Assembly (NCBI GenBank): GCA_050951505.1
Contig: JBMNJE010000001.1
Location: 62,001-126,000 of the forward strand
Direction of reading: 5' to 3'
Source of the DNA: DUOA01 sp012839095
GTDB lineage: Bacteria > Bacillota > Clostridia > Caldicoprobacterales > DTU083
DNA: 64,000 bases
Both the position numbers and the translations under genes were made by a program. This document shows, piece by piece, positions 34,829-43,480 of this stretch. The stretch's first letter is position 1; each line of letters starts with the position of its first letter. Under the pieces are notes generated by a model. The model was not told where the DNA came from and searched no databases. It saw only the letters and a program-made list of their open reading frames with translations.

Positions 34829-35893
34829 TCAGTATTTTACGGAACCGGCTTCCGCTATAAATGATTCTGCAATTTTATTCAGCTGCCGGGCTATATTATT
34901 GAAAGAAGTGTTTAAATCCAAAGTTTTTACACTGATTTTATTGCCGCCAATTATGAAATCACTATCCGGCGCAATAGTCTCCTCAGTTTTTGCATATAGC
35001 AGCATGCCTGCCACATTGCCGGTATTTCCCGCATCCATATTTTTTACATAGGCAAAAATCTGATACAGGTTGTCGGAACGGAGTTTATGGGTGCCATATT
35101 GAACCTGCATGGTATGTGAATAATACTTCGTGTCAATTATTAGTTTTCTGTCTTCATGCTGCAGTACAATATCAGTTTGCATATTCGGCAAAAATACAGA
35201 TTTACCTTCATCCACATTCCACGATATTTGCAGAGGAGATGCTTTCAAATTCGGATAATGGAATCTGTAGTATTCCAGAACGAATTTTTCAAACAGAACT
35301 GACATTCGATGATCGTTCAGGAACGAAGCCATTTTATATTCACCTCTGTCAGTGGATAAAAGCAAACTGTCAAGTACAAAGCAGCAAATGTTCAGCAGCA
35401 TTTTATAATTCTTATTGTTCTTATGAAAACTAAGTCTATTCCATTTAATACTTTTTGGTTCGATCCAATCCACATCAGTAAGAAAGAGCATAGCTTTTTT
35501 CAATGCAGCTTTGTGTTTTTCCTTTACTGTCTGTTGATGGATAAGGATAAGAGCTGTTGTTTTAATTATTTGGTTAAATATATTATTAACGGACAACACC
35601 TCGTATTCGCAGTATAACAATTGTTTTCTCTGCAGCCTATTATTAACTGTTCTGTGTATATCAAGCCTTCCACGCAAAACAGGGATATTATCGTGCTCAC
35701 AAATGTATTCCCTGTGCAGGCCTTGTTTGAGCTGCTTCAAAACACCCTTGGCAAGGATGGCAGCCAGCAGATCATGTACATTTTCGAAATCCTCCGCTGC
35801 AATTTCACCATAATGTGGTTGTCTCAGTACTTCAAATGCATAAGCGAGCATGTAATAAATATTTTTTATTACAATGCTCTTATCTTTAATCAT
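34829..35893 (-). CDS. mcrC: McrC-like nuclease subunit of a type IV restriction system
   Basis: A 354-residue partner of the McrB gene, which it overlaps by 8 bases (start ATG 35893). The N-terminal part has NIYYMLAYAFEVL, typical of 5-methylcytosine restriction subunit McrC; the C-terminal PD-(D/E)xK-type nuclease is visible as LPNMQTDIVLQ followed by KLIIDTKYY (metal-binding Asp and Lys). McrC is recruited by the McrB GTPase ring and cuts DNA carrying modified bases. A longer reading to 35980 would lie mostly inside mcrB and is rejected. No truncation is seen. Confidence 0.9.
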   Translation of the reverse strand: MIKDKSIVIKNIYYMLAYAFEVLRQPHYGEIAAEDFENVHDLLAAILAKGVLKQLKQGLHREYICEHDNIPVLRGRLDIHRTVNNRLQRKQLLYCEYEVLSVNNIFNQIIKTTALILIHQQTVKEKHKAALKKAMLFLTDVDWIEPKSIKWNRLSFHKNNKNYKMLLNICCFVLDSLLLSTDRGEYKMASFLNDHRMSVLFEKFVLEYYRFHYPNLKASPLQISWNVDEGKSVFLPNMQTDIVLQHEDRKLIIDTKYYSHTMQVQYGTHKLRSDNLYQIFAYVKNMDAGNTGNVAGMLLYAKTEETIAPDSDFIIGGNKISVKTLDLNTSFNNIARQLNKIAESFIAEAGSVKY

Positions 35894-38300
35894 TGAAAAC
35901 ACCACGCAGAATATTTTCCCACCGCTGCAGTTTTTCCCGTTCATCGAACCAATACTCACTGAGCATAGGGATAATATCATATTCTACGACTTCCATCATC
36001 CACTCATCAGCACATTCCTCTTGATTACAGAAGTAACTATGGCCAATACAAAAACCCTTTCCAAGGGAACTGTCGGTTGTAATATCCCTGTTCAGTTCCT
36101 TAATGTGATCTATCAGGACATTAAATGTCTCATTATCAAGGCTTTTCTGATAAGCTTTAAATCCATCCGAGTTAAAGCCGGGCTCCATTTCATAAAAACT
36201 GAATCTGCGGCGCAAGGCATAGTCAATCATCGCCAGACTGCGGTCTGCGGTATTCATCATTCCTATAATGTACAAGTTTTCCGGAACCGCGAACGGTATT
36301 TCGCTATAGGCAAGAGTGGCCTTCGTGCCACGGTAGTCCTTTTCTATCAACATTAATAGTTCACCGAATATTTTGCTCAGATTACCCCGATTAATTTCAT
36401 CAATTATGAAGAAATATTCTTTATTGTCTGGGTCATTAGCCGCTTTTTGACAGAAACGATAAAAAACGCCTCTTTTTAGTTCATACTCGTTTCCTTTCGG
36501 CTTATAACCCATAACAAAATCCTCATATGAATAGCTCTGATGAAATTGGACAACTTCTATACGATCTTCATCTTTTTCACCCATCATTGCATATGCCAGA
36601 CGCTTTGCTGCAAAAGTTTTACCGACACCGGGAGCGCCTTGAAGTATTATATTTTTCTTGTGCTTTAGCAGGGATACGAGTGAATCGTAACTTTCACCGG
36701 TTATATAAACTTCATCTAAAAAGTCTTCTTTTGTATAAGTTTCAAAAGTTTCCTTCGTGGTAACAGGATTAGCATCTCTTATTATGTCCATTATAGTTTC
36801 ATATTCACTCTTGGTAAGTTTAAATAGACTGCCCTGAGGGTTAATAAAATACTCCATCTTCTCCAATTCAGGGTATTCTTTTAATGTTGAATAATCTATA
36901 GGGGTACTAAGCCCTTCAACTTTTTTAAAATAGAGTTTCTCCCCATCATTTTCCTGAAATACTTCTGCAAGGGCTACAATTTGCTTAACAGGGCTAGTTT
37001 CATACCCAATAACAATATCACCGGCTTTTGCATCCAGGAAGTTTTGAAATATTCGGCGTTTGTTACCATTTTCGTTATATAGACTATAACTTTGTATCGA
37101 TCCAACTGCCATATCTGAAATGCTCCAAATTATTGGATTGGCATTTAACCACCAATAATTAATGCTTCCACTGGCATTTGGCTCTGACTTTCCGATTTCG
37201 GTAGAATGCAATGGTATTAAAGATAAGTCATATTGATCCAGAGCCGAACTCAGCTCATCACGCAATTTCCAAGCGTAAACACCTTCAGTATCTTTGTCTA
37301 CATACCTGCCATAATACAGAATTGGCCACCATTTTGAGTTCCTGTTGTCTTTAGTTAAAAGAGGACAGCCGGTCACTTTTGCTACTCGTTTTGCAAGTGA
37401 AGAAGAACCTATATTATAGAAATTTGGTGTTTCTCCATATCGTGAGGAGAGCTGCTTGCAAGTAGCCATGCCGCCAATATCCTTCATACGTTTCATAATT
37501 GCAAGACTGTCAGGAGTAAATACTTCCTTGTTTGAAAGCAGTTCCAACCATTGTTCAGTTGAAATACCGGGACTGTAGTCAGTCGGGAACCATTCTGGAT
37601 CTCCATTGTCTGTTTTTTTAGAGTATGTAGTACTGATATAGAATCCTAGGTCCATGGTTAATGTTCTTAGTTCGCTGTCCGGATAACAATCATCCGTTAA
37701 TAGAGACTGAAGCATCTGCTTCAATTCATTATCTTCTGCCAATTTCTCACATATTTCATTATACAGGTTATATGCAGCTACCAGACTTTCCTTAGGCCTG
37801 CCTCTTTTCGGCATTATACTGCTTTCCAATTCCTTTGCAACATCATGATTCACTGAATATTTGTAAATATAGTATTTGTCCGGGTAGCGCAGCCATAGAT
37901 ATGTGGAGATAGCATTAAGATGCTGATAATGCTGTTTCCCTTTGTCCTCAATATATTTTTCTTTCAATTCTTCGGCATCTGCTACAAACCTCTCATACCT
38001 TTCCACAAGATCCTTGGATTCATCAAATAAACTGATGAACATAGATCGTACAGCTTCAGGATCATGCTCTGCAAAAAACTTGATCATGCGCCTGGGAAAG
38101 TAGTTTCTGGAGGCAAGAAGAGTATAGGTTTTTTCAGTAGCCTGCCAAAACATTTCAAGGAAGTCCGCAGCATTAATGTCCCAGTGATCCTGAAAATGTT
38201 TAACTGCCTCCCATTTATACTTTTCGTTATTCCATTGTTTGGATGCAAAATCTTTTTTATATTCAGCAAGTACGTTTTCTAACTTCTTGTAATTAAACAT
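35886..38300 (-). CDS. mcrB: McrB-like AAA+ GTPase with an internal EVE domain
   Basis: An 804-residue protein. The N-terminal 370 residues are helical and unassigned, with a winged-helix-like part (FTPDSLAIMKRMKDIGG). Residues about 390-495 form an EVE (PUA-like) domain: YWWLNANPIIWSISD, AKAGDIVIGYETSP and IVALAEV; EVE domains read modified bases. The C-terminal motor has Walker A LQGAPGVGKTFAAKRLAY, VVQFHQSYSYEDFVMGYKP, Walker B FFIIDEINRGNLSKIFGEL and GMMNTADRSLAMID, the sensor-1 region typical of McrB. With McrC it should restrict DNA carrying modified cytosines, likely of phage origin. It has a TATAAT at 38381-38386 on its strand. The ATG follows GGGGG. Confidence 0.92.
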   Translation of the reverse strand: MFNYKKLENVLAEYKKDFASKQWNNEKYKWEAVKHFQDHWDINAADFLEMFWQATEKTYTLLASRNYFPRRMIKFFAEHDPEAVRSMFISLFDESKDLVERYERFVADAEELKEKYIEDKGKQHYQHLNAISTYLWLRYPDKYYIYKYSVNHDVAKELESSIMPKRGRPKESLVAAYNLYNEICEKLAEDNELKQMLQSLLTDDCYPDSELRTLTMDLGFYISTTYSKKTDNGDPEWFPTDYSPGISTEQWLELLSNKEVFTPDSLAIMKRMKDIGGMATCKQLSSRYGETPNFYNIGSSSLAKRVAKVTGCPLLTKDNRNSKWWPILYYGRYVDKDTEGVYAWKLRDELSSALDQYDLSLIPLHSTEIGKSEPNASGSINYWWLNANPIIWSISDMAVGSIQSYSLYNENGNKRRIFQNFLDAKAGDIVIGYETSPVKQIVALAEVFQENDGEKLYFKKVEGLSTPIDYSTLKEYPELEKMEYFINPQGSLFKLTKSEYETIMDIIRDANPVTTKETFETYTKEDFLDEVYITGESYDSLVSLLKHKKNIILQGAPGVGKTFAAKRLAYAMMGEKDEDRIEVVQFHQSYSYEDFVMGYKPKGNEYELKRGVFYRFCQKAANDPDNKEYFFIIDEINRGNLSKIFGELLMLIEKDYRGTKATLAYSEIPFAVPENLYIIGMMNTADRSLAMIDYALRRRFSFYEMEPGFNSDGFKAYQKSLDNETFNVLIDHIKELNRDITTDSSLGKGFCIGHSYFCNQEECADEWMMEVVEYDIIPMLSEYWFDEREKLQRWENILRGVFND

Positions 38301-38380
38301 ACATATGCCCCCATATTATTGATAGTGACTGACAAGCTCTAAGAATTTGATTAACACTGCATAAAGCTGCATTGTCATAT

Positions 38381-38386
38381 ATTATA
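38381..38386 (-). promoter_or_regulatory. Likely -10 box of the mcrBC operon
   Basis: A perfect TATAAT on the minus strand, 80 bases before mcrB, in the 177-base gap to the methyltransferase gene. The -35 region is A/T-rich without a good hexamer. Confidence 0.45.
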
Positions 38387-38477
38387 TCATAAGTAAATCA
38401 AAGGTTTTATTTTTCACTTGACTCTATACCAAAAAGTTTTATGGCTATATGCTTCATGCGCTCAGCAAGGTAGCAGA

Positions 38478-39335
38478 TTAACTCTTTTTTCCATATAAGA
38501 TGTTGTAATCCACTGTTATGCTGCCCTTTATCGAGTCTATTGCCTGCTCTACTGCCTGATTTTCAGCATTCCATGATAAGGGAGTCATTTTTATCAGATG
38601 AGCCAACAATTTTGTATCCATATTCTTTTGGTAATATATCTGCCGGCTGTCAACTAAATTGAAGTTATCGCTAAAATGCTTCAATACATTTTCATTTGAA
38701 TAACTCTGTTTGCCAGTCTGATTATACAACAGTACTTCTCTAAGTTCCCTGAGATAATCTGTTCCGGATACAACTTTGATGAGCAGCCCTTCATCGGTCA
38801 GGAGTCTTTTGAACTCTGCATAATTTGAAGGTGACAGGATATTAAGGATAACATCAAACTTACCGTCAGCAAATGGGCTGTTGGTCAAATCTCCAACACA
38901 CCATATGCAATCGGGATATTGCCTGGAAGCGATTTGAATCCCTTCCTTTGAGATATCCATTCCTGCTCCTGTTAACTCGATTTTGGATTTTGTTTTTGAA
39001 TATAGTTTTTCTGTTATTTGATACAGGTGAGAGCCTTCTCCGCAGCCTGCATCAAGTATTGTCATTCTGCCAGAACCTGATTCATATACTGAATCGGCAA
39101 TCTTATCAGCAACTGCATCAACCATTGGTTCGAAAAAACCGGATTTGCTTATAATGCTTCTGGACTTAAACATGGTCTTATCATATTCAGTTTTTACAGG
39201 CCTGGTTAAAAAGTTTACATATCCGCTTCGGGCAAGATCAAAGCAATGATTGTTCAGGCATATCAGGCTTTTCCCATGATCAATATCCATTTTGCTGCTG
39301 CATATGGGACATCTGAATAAATCTGTGTTTTTCAT
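38478..39335 (-). CDS. RlmA-like 23S rRNA (guanine-N1) methyltransferase
   Basis: A 285-residue SAM-dependent methyltransferase. The N-terminus carries a zinc finger (FRCPICSSKM then SLICLNNHCFD), which sets the RlmA family apart. The Rossmann domain has ILDAGCGEGSHLY (SAM site), TGAGMDISKEGI, and ILNILSPSNYAEF in the catalytic region. RlmA enzymes methylate G745 or G748 of 23S rRNA; the second type (TlrB) can give tylosin resistance, and I cannot tell which this is. The start follows GAGGTAAGT and lies 2 bases after the stop of the YgjP-like gene, so they form one operon. It is upstream of mcrB but separated by a promoter. Confidence 0.87.
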   Translation of the reverse strand: MKNTDLFRCPICSSKMDIDHGKSLICLNNHCFDLARSGYVNFLTRPVKTEYDKTMFKSRSIISKSGFFEPMVDAVADKIADSVYESGSGRMTILDAGCGEGSHLYQITEKLYSKTKSKIELTGAGMDISKEGIQIASRQYPDCIWCVGDLTNSPFADGKFDVILNILSPSNYAEFKRLLTDEGLLIKVVSGTDYLRELREVLLYNQTGKQSYSNENVLKHFSDNFNLVDSRQIYYQKNMDTKLLAHLIKMTPLSWNAENQAVEQAIDSIKGSITVDYNILYGKKS

Positions 39336-39337
39336 AC

Positions 39338-39916
39338 TTACCTCATCCTCTGTATCAGCTTGCCGCCATGTGTTTTAAGCCATTGCTTCGGTGTACTATA
39401 ATCCGGCAGAACCCTGGCCACCTCGCTCCAGAATTTTTTTGAATGATTCAGCTCCTTGAGGTGGCATAGCTCATGTACTACAACATAGTCTATTACATCA
39501 GGCGGTGTAAGCATCAGCAGGCAATTAAAGTTGAGATTGCCTTTGCTCGAACAGCTGCCCCACCGTGTCAGCTGATTCCGAATGGTTATCTTTCCAACCT
39601 CAACACCGACAACAGGTGCATAAAAAGCTACTCTTTCCGGAATTACCTTAACAGCCTTATCTGCAAGCTGACGGATTTCCTCCATAGTTAACTTCTCCGC
39701 AGCTTCTTCCTGCTGCTCAAGCAGTTTGATTTTCTCTTTAGCAAGCTCCAGGTGTTTTTCAAGCCATGCTGATTTATCTTCAATAAATCTTCTTATGTCC
39801 CTGTCGGGCATACGAAATGGTGCTCTCACGATCACCCGCAGGTCCCTAGTGATTTCCATGGCGATTGTTTTTCTGTTGCTTCGTGTTACTTCTATGTTAA
39901 CTTTGTCGTCACTCAT
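39338..39916 (-). CDS. YgjP/DUF45-family zinc metallopeptidase-like protein
   Basis: A 192-residue protein with the HExxH zinc motif in VVVHELCHLKELNHSKKFW (third ligand His downstream), preceded by RWGSCSSKGNLNFNCLLM, a signature of the YgjP-like (SprT-related) family. The N-terminal beta part (MEITRDLRVIVRAPFRM) and the helix with KSAWLEKHL match the family. These proteins often sit beside restriction systems, and mcrBC is nearby, but their substrate is unknown. The ATG follows GGAG at 8 bases. First gene of an operon with the RlmA-like methyltransferase. Confidence 0.88.
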   Translation of the reverse strand: MSDDKVNIEVTRSNRKTIAMEITRDLRVIVRAPFRMPDRDIRRFIEDKSAWLEKHLELAKEKIKLLEQQEEAAEKLTMEEIRQLADKAVKVIPERVAFYAPVVGVEVGKITIRNQLTRWGSCSSKGNLNFNCLLMLTPPDVIDYVVVHELCHLKELNHSKKFWSEVARVLPDYSTPKQWLKTHGGKLIQRMR

Positions 39917-40035
39917 AATGCAAACTCCCCATGATGCTGCGTTAACCTCAGAGTATTACAAATAAGTATCTACACGGCGCTCATTAATATAGATATGCTT
40001 TGGCTCACAGGGACAAGGACCAAGGGACAGCCATA

Positions 40036-41232
40036 TCAAAAGGCATCAAATATGCATAAATCTTTCTTTGGAAACAAGCTGTCGAGAACACCCGGTTCAC
40101 CTGCTGCATCCACATGTCCGGTCTCCTTCAGCCGGGAAACCGTCTTATAACCTGTTATCAATTGGGACAAGTGATTAACTCCGCAAATCAAATCAGGTTC
40201 ATTATTCTGCCCTGGCCTGATCATCTTTTTGCCGTTTTCCCATTCTACCAAATACCTTCCAGTATTCCTTGGAAAAAAGGGATCCTGAACTTCTATTACG
40301 GCTTTTCCGGCACCTGCCGGAGTCTTCATCAGTTCCAAAGCCTTCCTTACATTTACCACCCTGTTGGAGCCAAAGGGCTTTATTTGCTGCTGAATAATCC
40401 TCTGATCCGGGAAAAACGGGGATATGTCCTCAAAATCTGGCACCTGGAATATGAGATTGCGGAACTGGGAGGCAAAGCTGTTTAGAAAAGCCATCATTCC
40501 ACGGAAAGCATCCCCATTCAGCCAAATAATTTCTTTAAGCCTCATATCCGGCTTTGAACTGCTGCTGTCACTTCGGTCTATTGTATATTGAAGATAGCCT
40601 TTGGCTCTTCCTTCGTAGTCATACCATGTATACAGGTATGTATTGGATGCATAGGGATCTTCCTTATGAAACCTGCTCCAATGGCTATCCATATCCAGAG
40701 CAAGGTTCCTGCCTTGTATATATTGATTATAGATTGACTTTATCTGAGATGAATCCATTTGAGGCAGAAATAATTCCACTTTACCCTGTTGTTTGAAATG
40801 GCTGAGAGCGTCAAAGGGTATGGTGCATTCCACAAGACTCATATTCAGTTCATAGCCGAATTTACGATAATACGCATAAGAAAAGGGGAAAAGATAGGAA
40901 AATACATATTCGTTATCATACATCTCTTCCATGATATGCTCAAACAATCTTCTAACATACCTCTTGTTTCTTTCACTGGGAAGTGTAACGACGCCGGCAA
41001 CCCCGCCCATTTTCACAAAACTTCCGTCAAAATAAACCCTGTAGGGAAGCAATATCAGTCCTGAACACATTTTTCCGGCATCATCGAAAACCGCACGCAC
41101 ATTTTCATAACCCTTTTGAAATTCTTCAGGGTTTTCCTTATAGCCTGAATAGTCTCTTGGAAAGAGAAAAGAAATATTAAGGATTTTGGAAAACTCAATA
41201 TTTTCTTCAGGTTTAATAGGTCTGACTTCCAA
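40036..41232 (-). CDS. Eis-like GNAT acetyltransferase with SCP2-type C-terminus
   Basis: A 398-residue protein with the three-part Eis layout: an N-terminal GNAT domain (GGVAGVVTLPSERNKRYVRRL is the acetyl-CoA loop), a second GNAT-like domain around residues 160-290, and an SCP2-like C-terminal domain (GAGKAVIEVQDPFFPRNTGR). Eis proteins acetylate aminoglycosides or lysine side chains of peptides and proteins. The first-domain segment YAYYRKFGYEL is well kept. The start is a TTG (41232) 6 bases after GGTGA. A promoter is visible upstream. Whether it acts in resistance is unknown, though a drug-type ABC exporter lies next to it. Confidence 0.87.
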   Translation of the reverse strand: MEVRPIKPEENIEFSKILNISFLFPRDYSGYKENPEEFQKGYENVRAVFDDAGKMCSGLILLPYRVYFDGSFVKMGGVAGVVTLPSERNKRYVRRLFEHIMEEMYDNEYVFSYLFPFSYAYYRKFGYELNMSLVECTIPFDALSHFKQQGKVELFLPQMDSSQIKSIYNQYIQGRNLALDMDSHWSRFHKEDPYASNTYLYTWYDYEGRAKGYLQYTIDRSDSSSSKPDMRLKEIIWLNGDAFRGMMAFLNSFASQFRNLIFQVPDFEDISPFFPDQRIIQQQIKPFGSNRVVNVRKALELMKTPAGAGKAVIEVQDPFFPRNTGRYLVEWENGKKMIRPGQNNEPDLICGVNHLSQLITGYKTVSRLKETGHVDAAGEPGVLDSLFPKKDLCIFDAF

Positions 41233-41270
41233 TTATATTCACCATCCCCTGCTTTTTGCTGTCTGTTAGT

Positions 41271-41298
41271 ATTATGATATCGTTTTGACAACACACAA
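41271..41298 (-). promoter_or_regulatory. Promoter of the Eis-like gene
   Basis: On the minus strand TTGTGT (41293-41298) and CATAAT (41271-41276) are 16 bases apart, with a second TTGTCA inside the spacer region. Confidence 0.5.
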
Positions 41299-41382
41299 AA
41301 CAACTGCATCATCAGTGACGCATCATACAAGCAGCTGCAGTATTATCTTCTTTGCCTCATGCTTTTAAGGCCTTGAAACTTC

Positions 41383-41586
41383 TTATAGAAGTTTGATTTC
41401 ATCAGGGTAATCTGCCTGGAGATTCAATTTTCCTCCTGTTTTATCCCACTGCACTACTATGTCGCCATAAGGTGCAGGTACCCTGCCTGATGCCCTGTCC
41501 AAAACAGTAGTAACCGGTTCCAGTGTAAAGGTCAGGAAACCTGGTTGCACAGGTTTTACTCCCAGCTGCCCAGATCCATTTGGCAC
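41383..41586 (-). pseudogene. C-terminal fragment of a GH78-type rhamnosidase
   Basis: From about 41570 down to the TAA at 41383-41385 the frame reads GVKPVQPGFLTFTLEPV, then ASGRVPAPYGDIVVQW, matching the beta-sandwich C-terminal domain of bacterial alpha-L-rhamnosidases (the segment after the catalytic barrel). Nothing of the catalytic domain precedes it: a few bases upstream lies the end of the ABC permease gene, and the joining sequence has stops. So only about 60 C-terminal residues remain. It resembles the end of the intact rhamnosidase at 53601-55907 (GVQPAAPGYKEIKIAP) and suggests a past duplication or deletion event here. Confidence 0.65.
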
Positions 41587-41643
41587 CAGAGTTCAGAATA
41601 TCAATTATATGCTTATCCTCCGCAATTTTTGCTGATTTATATT

Positions 41644-42498
41644 CTATGCCTCCTTCTTGGCAAATTTAATAAGTGATAAAACAAAGAACAAAATCAAGAA
41701 AAACAAAAGATACAAGAAACTGGCATAGGTGCTGACAATAGTATCCCCGGCTTTAAAAGCAACTCCCATTTCCAGGCGGAATTCTTCCAGGATTTGTGGA
41801 GGGGCACCTGCAAAAGTGACTTTTTCTGCCTGCTCCATCATAATTCTGCGAAACAGGACTGCCGAGTGGGAGGGAGGGAAAAGCTTAATTGCCGTCTGAA
41901 CTGCTTTGGGCAGGCTTCCGATGGGAATATAAATACCGGTCAAAAATCCAATCAGGGTTCCGGTTATAGTGCTGGCTGCCGAATAAGCACTGACACTTTT
42001 AAACCATGATACCAGATAGAACATCATGATACTGGCGTAGGCAGTGGTAAACAGAATAAGCCCCAAAACCTTCAATGCAGCTTTTGTTGTCAGAAACTCT
42101 CCTCCGTACATAACTATATACAATTCAGCAAGCACAAATGTTGTCAGCGTTAAAATCAAACTAATGAAAAATCCGCTGATGACATATCCACCTGTAATAG
42201 TGCTTCTTTTCAGCGGGGAAACGGCAAAATCCTTGTACATGCCATATTTTTTGTCTACTATAATGCTGCTCATGGCACCAAGGGATGTGGTTATGGGTGT
42301 AACCGCCAGAAGGCCTGCCATAATCCAGCTGTCCATGAGGAATCGTGCACCGGGAACTTCTTTCATGCCCGAAACCAGCATGTCTCCCAGGAAAAGGACA
42401 TACAGCCCGATAATTACAAATACGGACAGCAAGGAGAAGAATACACTGCTCCTGTCCCGGAAAAATATCAGCAGATTGCGCTTCAGAAAATATCTCAT
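41644..42498 (-). CDS. ABC-2 type export permease
   Basis: A 284-residue membrane protein with six hydrophobic segments, beginning MRYFLKRNLLIFFRDRSSVF, a typical ABC-2 (DrrB/NodJ-like) start with the amphipathic elbow helix. Later segments include VITGLLxG-like IGFLTGIYIPIGSLPKAVQ and a final FLYLLFFLILFFVLSLIKF. It forms the membrane channel for the ATPase encoded just upstream, whose stop it overlaps by 4 bases (ATGA). The class exports drugs, lantibiotics or polysaccharides; no substrate is readable. Its 3' end abuts the rhamnosidase fragment. Confidence 0.9.
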   Translation of the reverse strand: MRYFLKRNLLIFFRDRSSVFFSLLSVFVIIGLYVLFLGDMLVSGMKEVPGARFLMDSWIMAGLLAVTPITTSLGAMSSIIVDKKYGMYKDFAVSPLKRSTITGGYVISGFFISLILTLTTFVLAELYIVMYGGEFLTTKAALKVLGLILFTTAYASIMMFYLVSWFKSVSAYSAASTITGTLIGFLTGIYIPIGSLPKAVQTAIKLFPPSHSAVLFRRIMMEQAEKVTFAGAPPQILEEFRLEMGVAFKAGDTIVSTYASFLYLLFFLILFFVLSLIKFAKKEA

Positions 42499-43409
42499 TC
42501 CCTTATCTCCTTACCGGTTACCTTAATAAAGGCATCATCCATATTACCCTCTATCACCTGAAATCCCCGTATATTATCCCTGCACTTCTCCAGTAAAGGC
42601 AATGCCTGCATGGTTGATTCAAGCTGCACTCTGACTGTATCATTCTTAACTTCACAGGAATTGCCCATGGCAGTCAGGGTTTGCACAACCAGCTCTGTAT
42701 GATCCGTATGTAAAATAAGGTGATCGGTGCTGTACTGCTCCATCAGCTGGGCAGGTGTGCCTTTGGCGGCAATTAGACCATCATCGATTATTACAACATA
42801 GTCGGCCTTGGCTGCTTCCTCCATATAATGAGTGGTCAGGAAGATGGTCATGTTCTTTTCCTTCCGCAGCTGTTCTATAGCTTCCCACACATTCTGCCTG
42901 GTCTGTGGATCCAGTCCTGTTGTAGGTTCATCCAGAAAAAGTATTTTCGGTGTGTTTACAAGTGCCCGGGCAATATCCGAGCGCCTCTTCTGACCTCCTG
43001 ATAATTTTCCGTAGGGACGGTTCTGGTATGCAGTTACCCCGGTGATCTGTGCAGCATAATCCACTGCAGCCCGCAATTTCTTTTTATCGGAATGATAGAA
43101 GCTTCCCCGGATGGTCATATTTTCCCTTACCGTAAGCTCATCATCCAGGAGATGATCCTGAAAGACCATTCCTATAATTGAACGAATCTTATCATCCTCC
43201 CTGCCCAGGGTGTATCCACCTATGATGACCTCACCTTCATCAGGCTTCAGCAGGGTTCCCAGTATATTTATAGTGGTGGTCTTGCCCGCTCCGTTGGGCC
43301 CCAAAAAGGCAAATAAAGAGCCCCTGCTCACATAGAAGTCAATATTCTTAACTGCTTCCACAGGGCCATAGAATTTTTTCAGGCCTGCTACGGTAATAAT
43401 TTTTTCCAT
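42495..43409 (-). CDS. DrrA-type ABC exporter ATP-binding protein
   Basis: A 304-residue ATPase. Motifs: Walker A FLGPNGAGKTTTINIL, Q-loop GMVFQDHLLDDELTVREN, signature LSGGQKRR, Walker B PKILFLDEPTTGLDPQTR and the switch His in FLTTHYMEEA. The 80-residue C-terminal extension is usual for the DrrA/NodI group. I start it at MEKIITVAGL (43409), 9 bases after GAAGGG, rather than at 43445. It is translationally coupled to the permease. Its upstream neighbour (43481-44209) is a membrane protein of unknown role on the same strand and may share the transcript. Confidence 0.92.
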   Translation of the reverse strand: MEKIITVAGLKKFYGPVEAVKNIDFYVSRGSLFAFLGPNGAGKTTTINILGTLLKPDEGEVIIGGYTLGREDDKIRSIIGMVFQDHLLDDELTVRENMTIRGSFYHSDKKKLRAAVDYAAQITGVTAYQNRPYGKLSGGQKRRSDIARALVNTPKILFLDEPTTGLDPQTRQNVWEAIEQLRKEKNMTIFLTTHYMEEAAKADYVVIIDDGLIAAKGTPAQLMEQYSTDHLILHTDHTELVVQTLTAMGNSCEVKNDTVRVQLESTMQALPLLEKCRDNIRGFQVIEGNMDDAFIKVTGKEIRE

Positions 43410-43480
43410 ATTATGATCCCTTCGCTTATAGGAGTTTTCTTCCAAAATATCATATGCACTCGTGAATGAATAATGAAAAG

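Noticed and set aside
34829..35980. Longer start for mcrC at 35980
   Set aside because: The extra residues lie inside mcrB with no ribosome site; the ATG at 35893 overlaps the mcrB stop in the normal coupled way.
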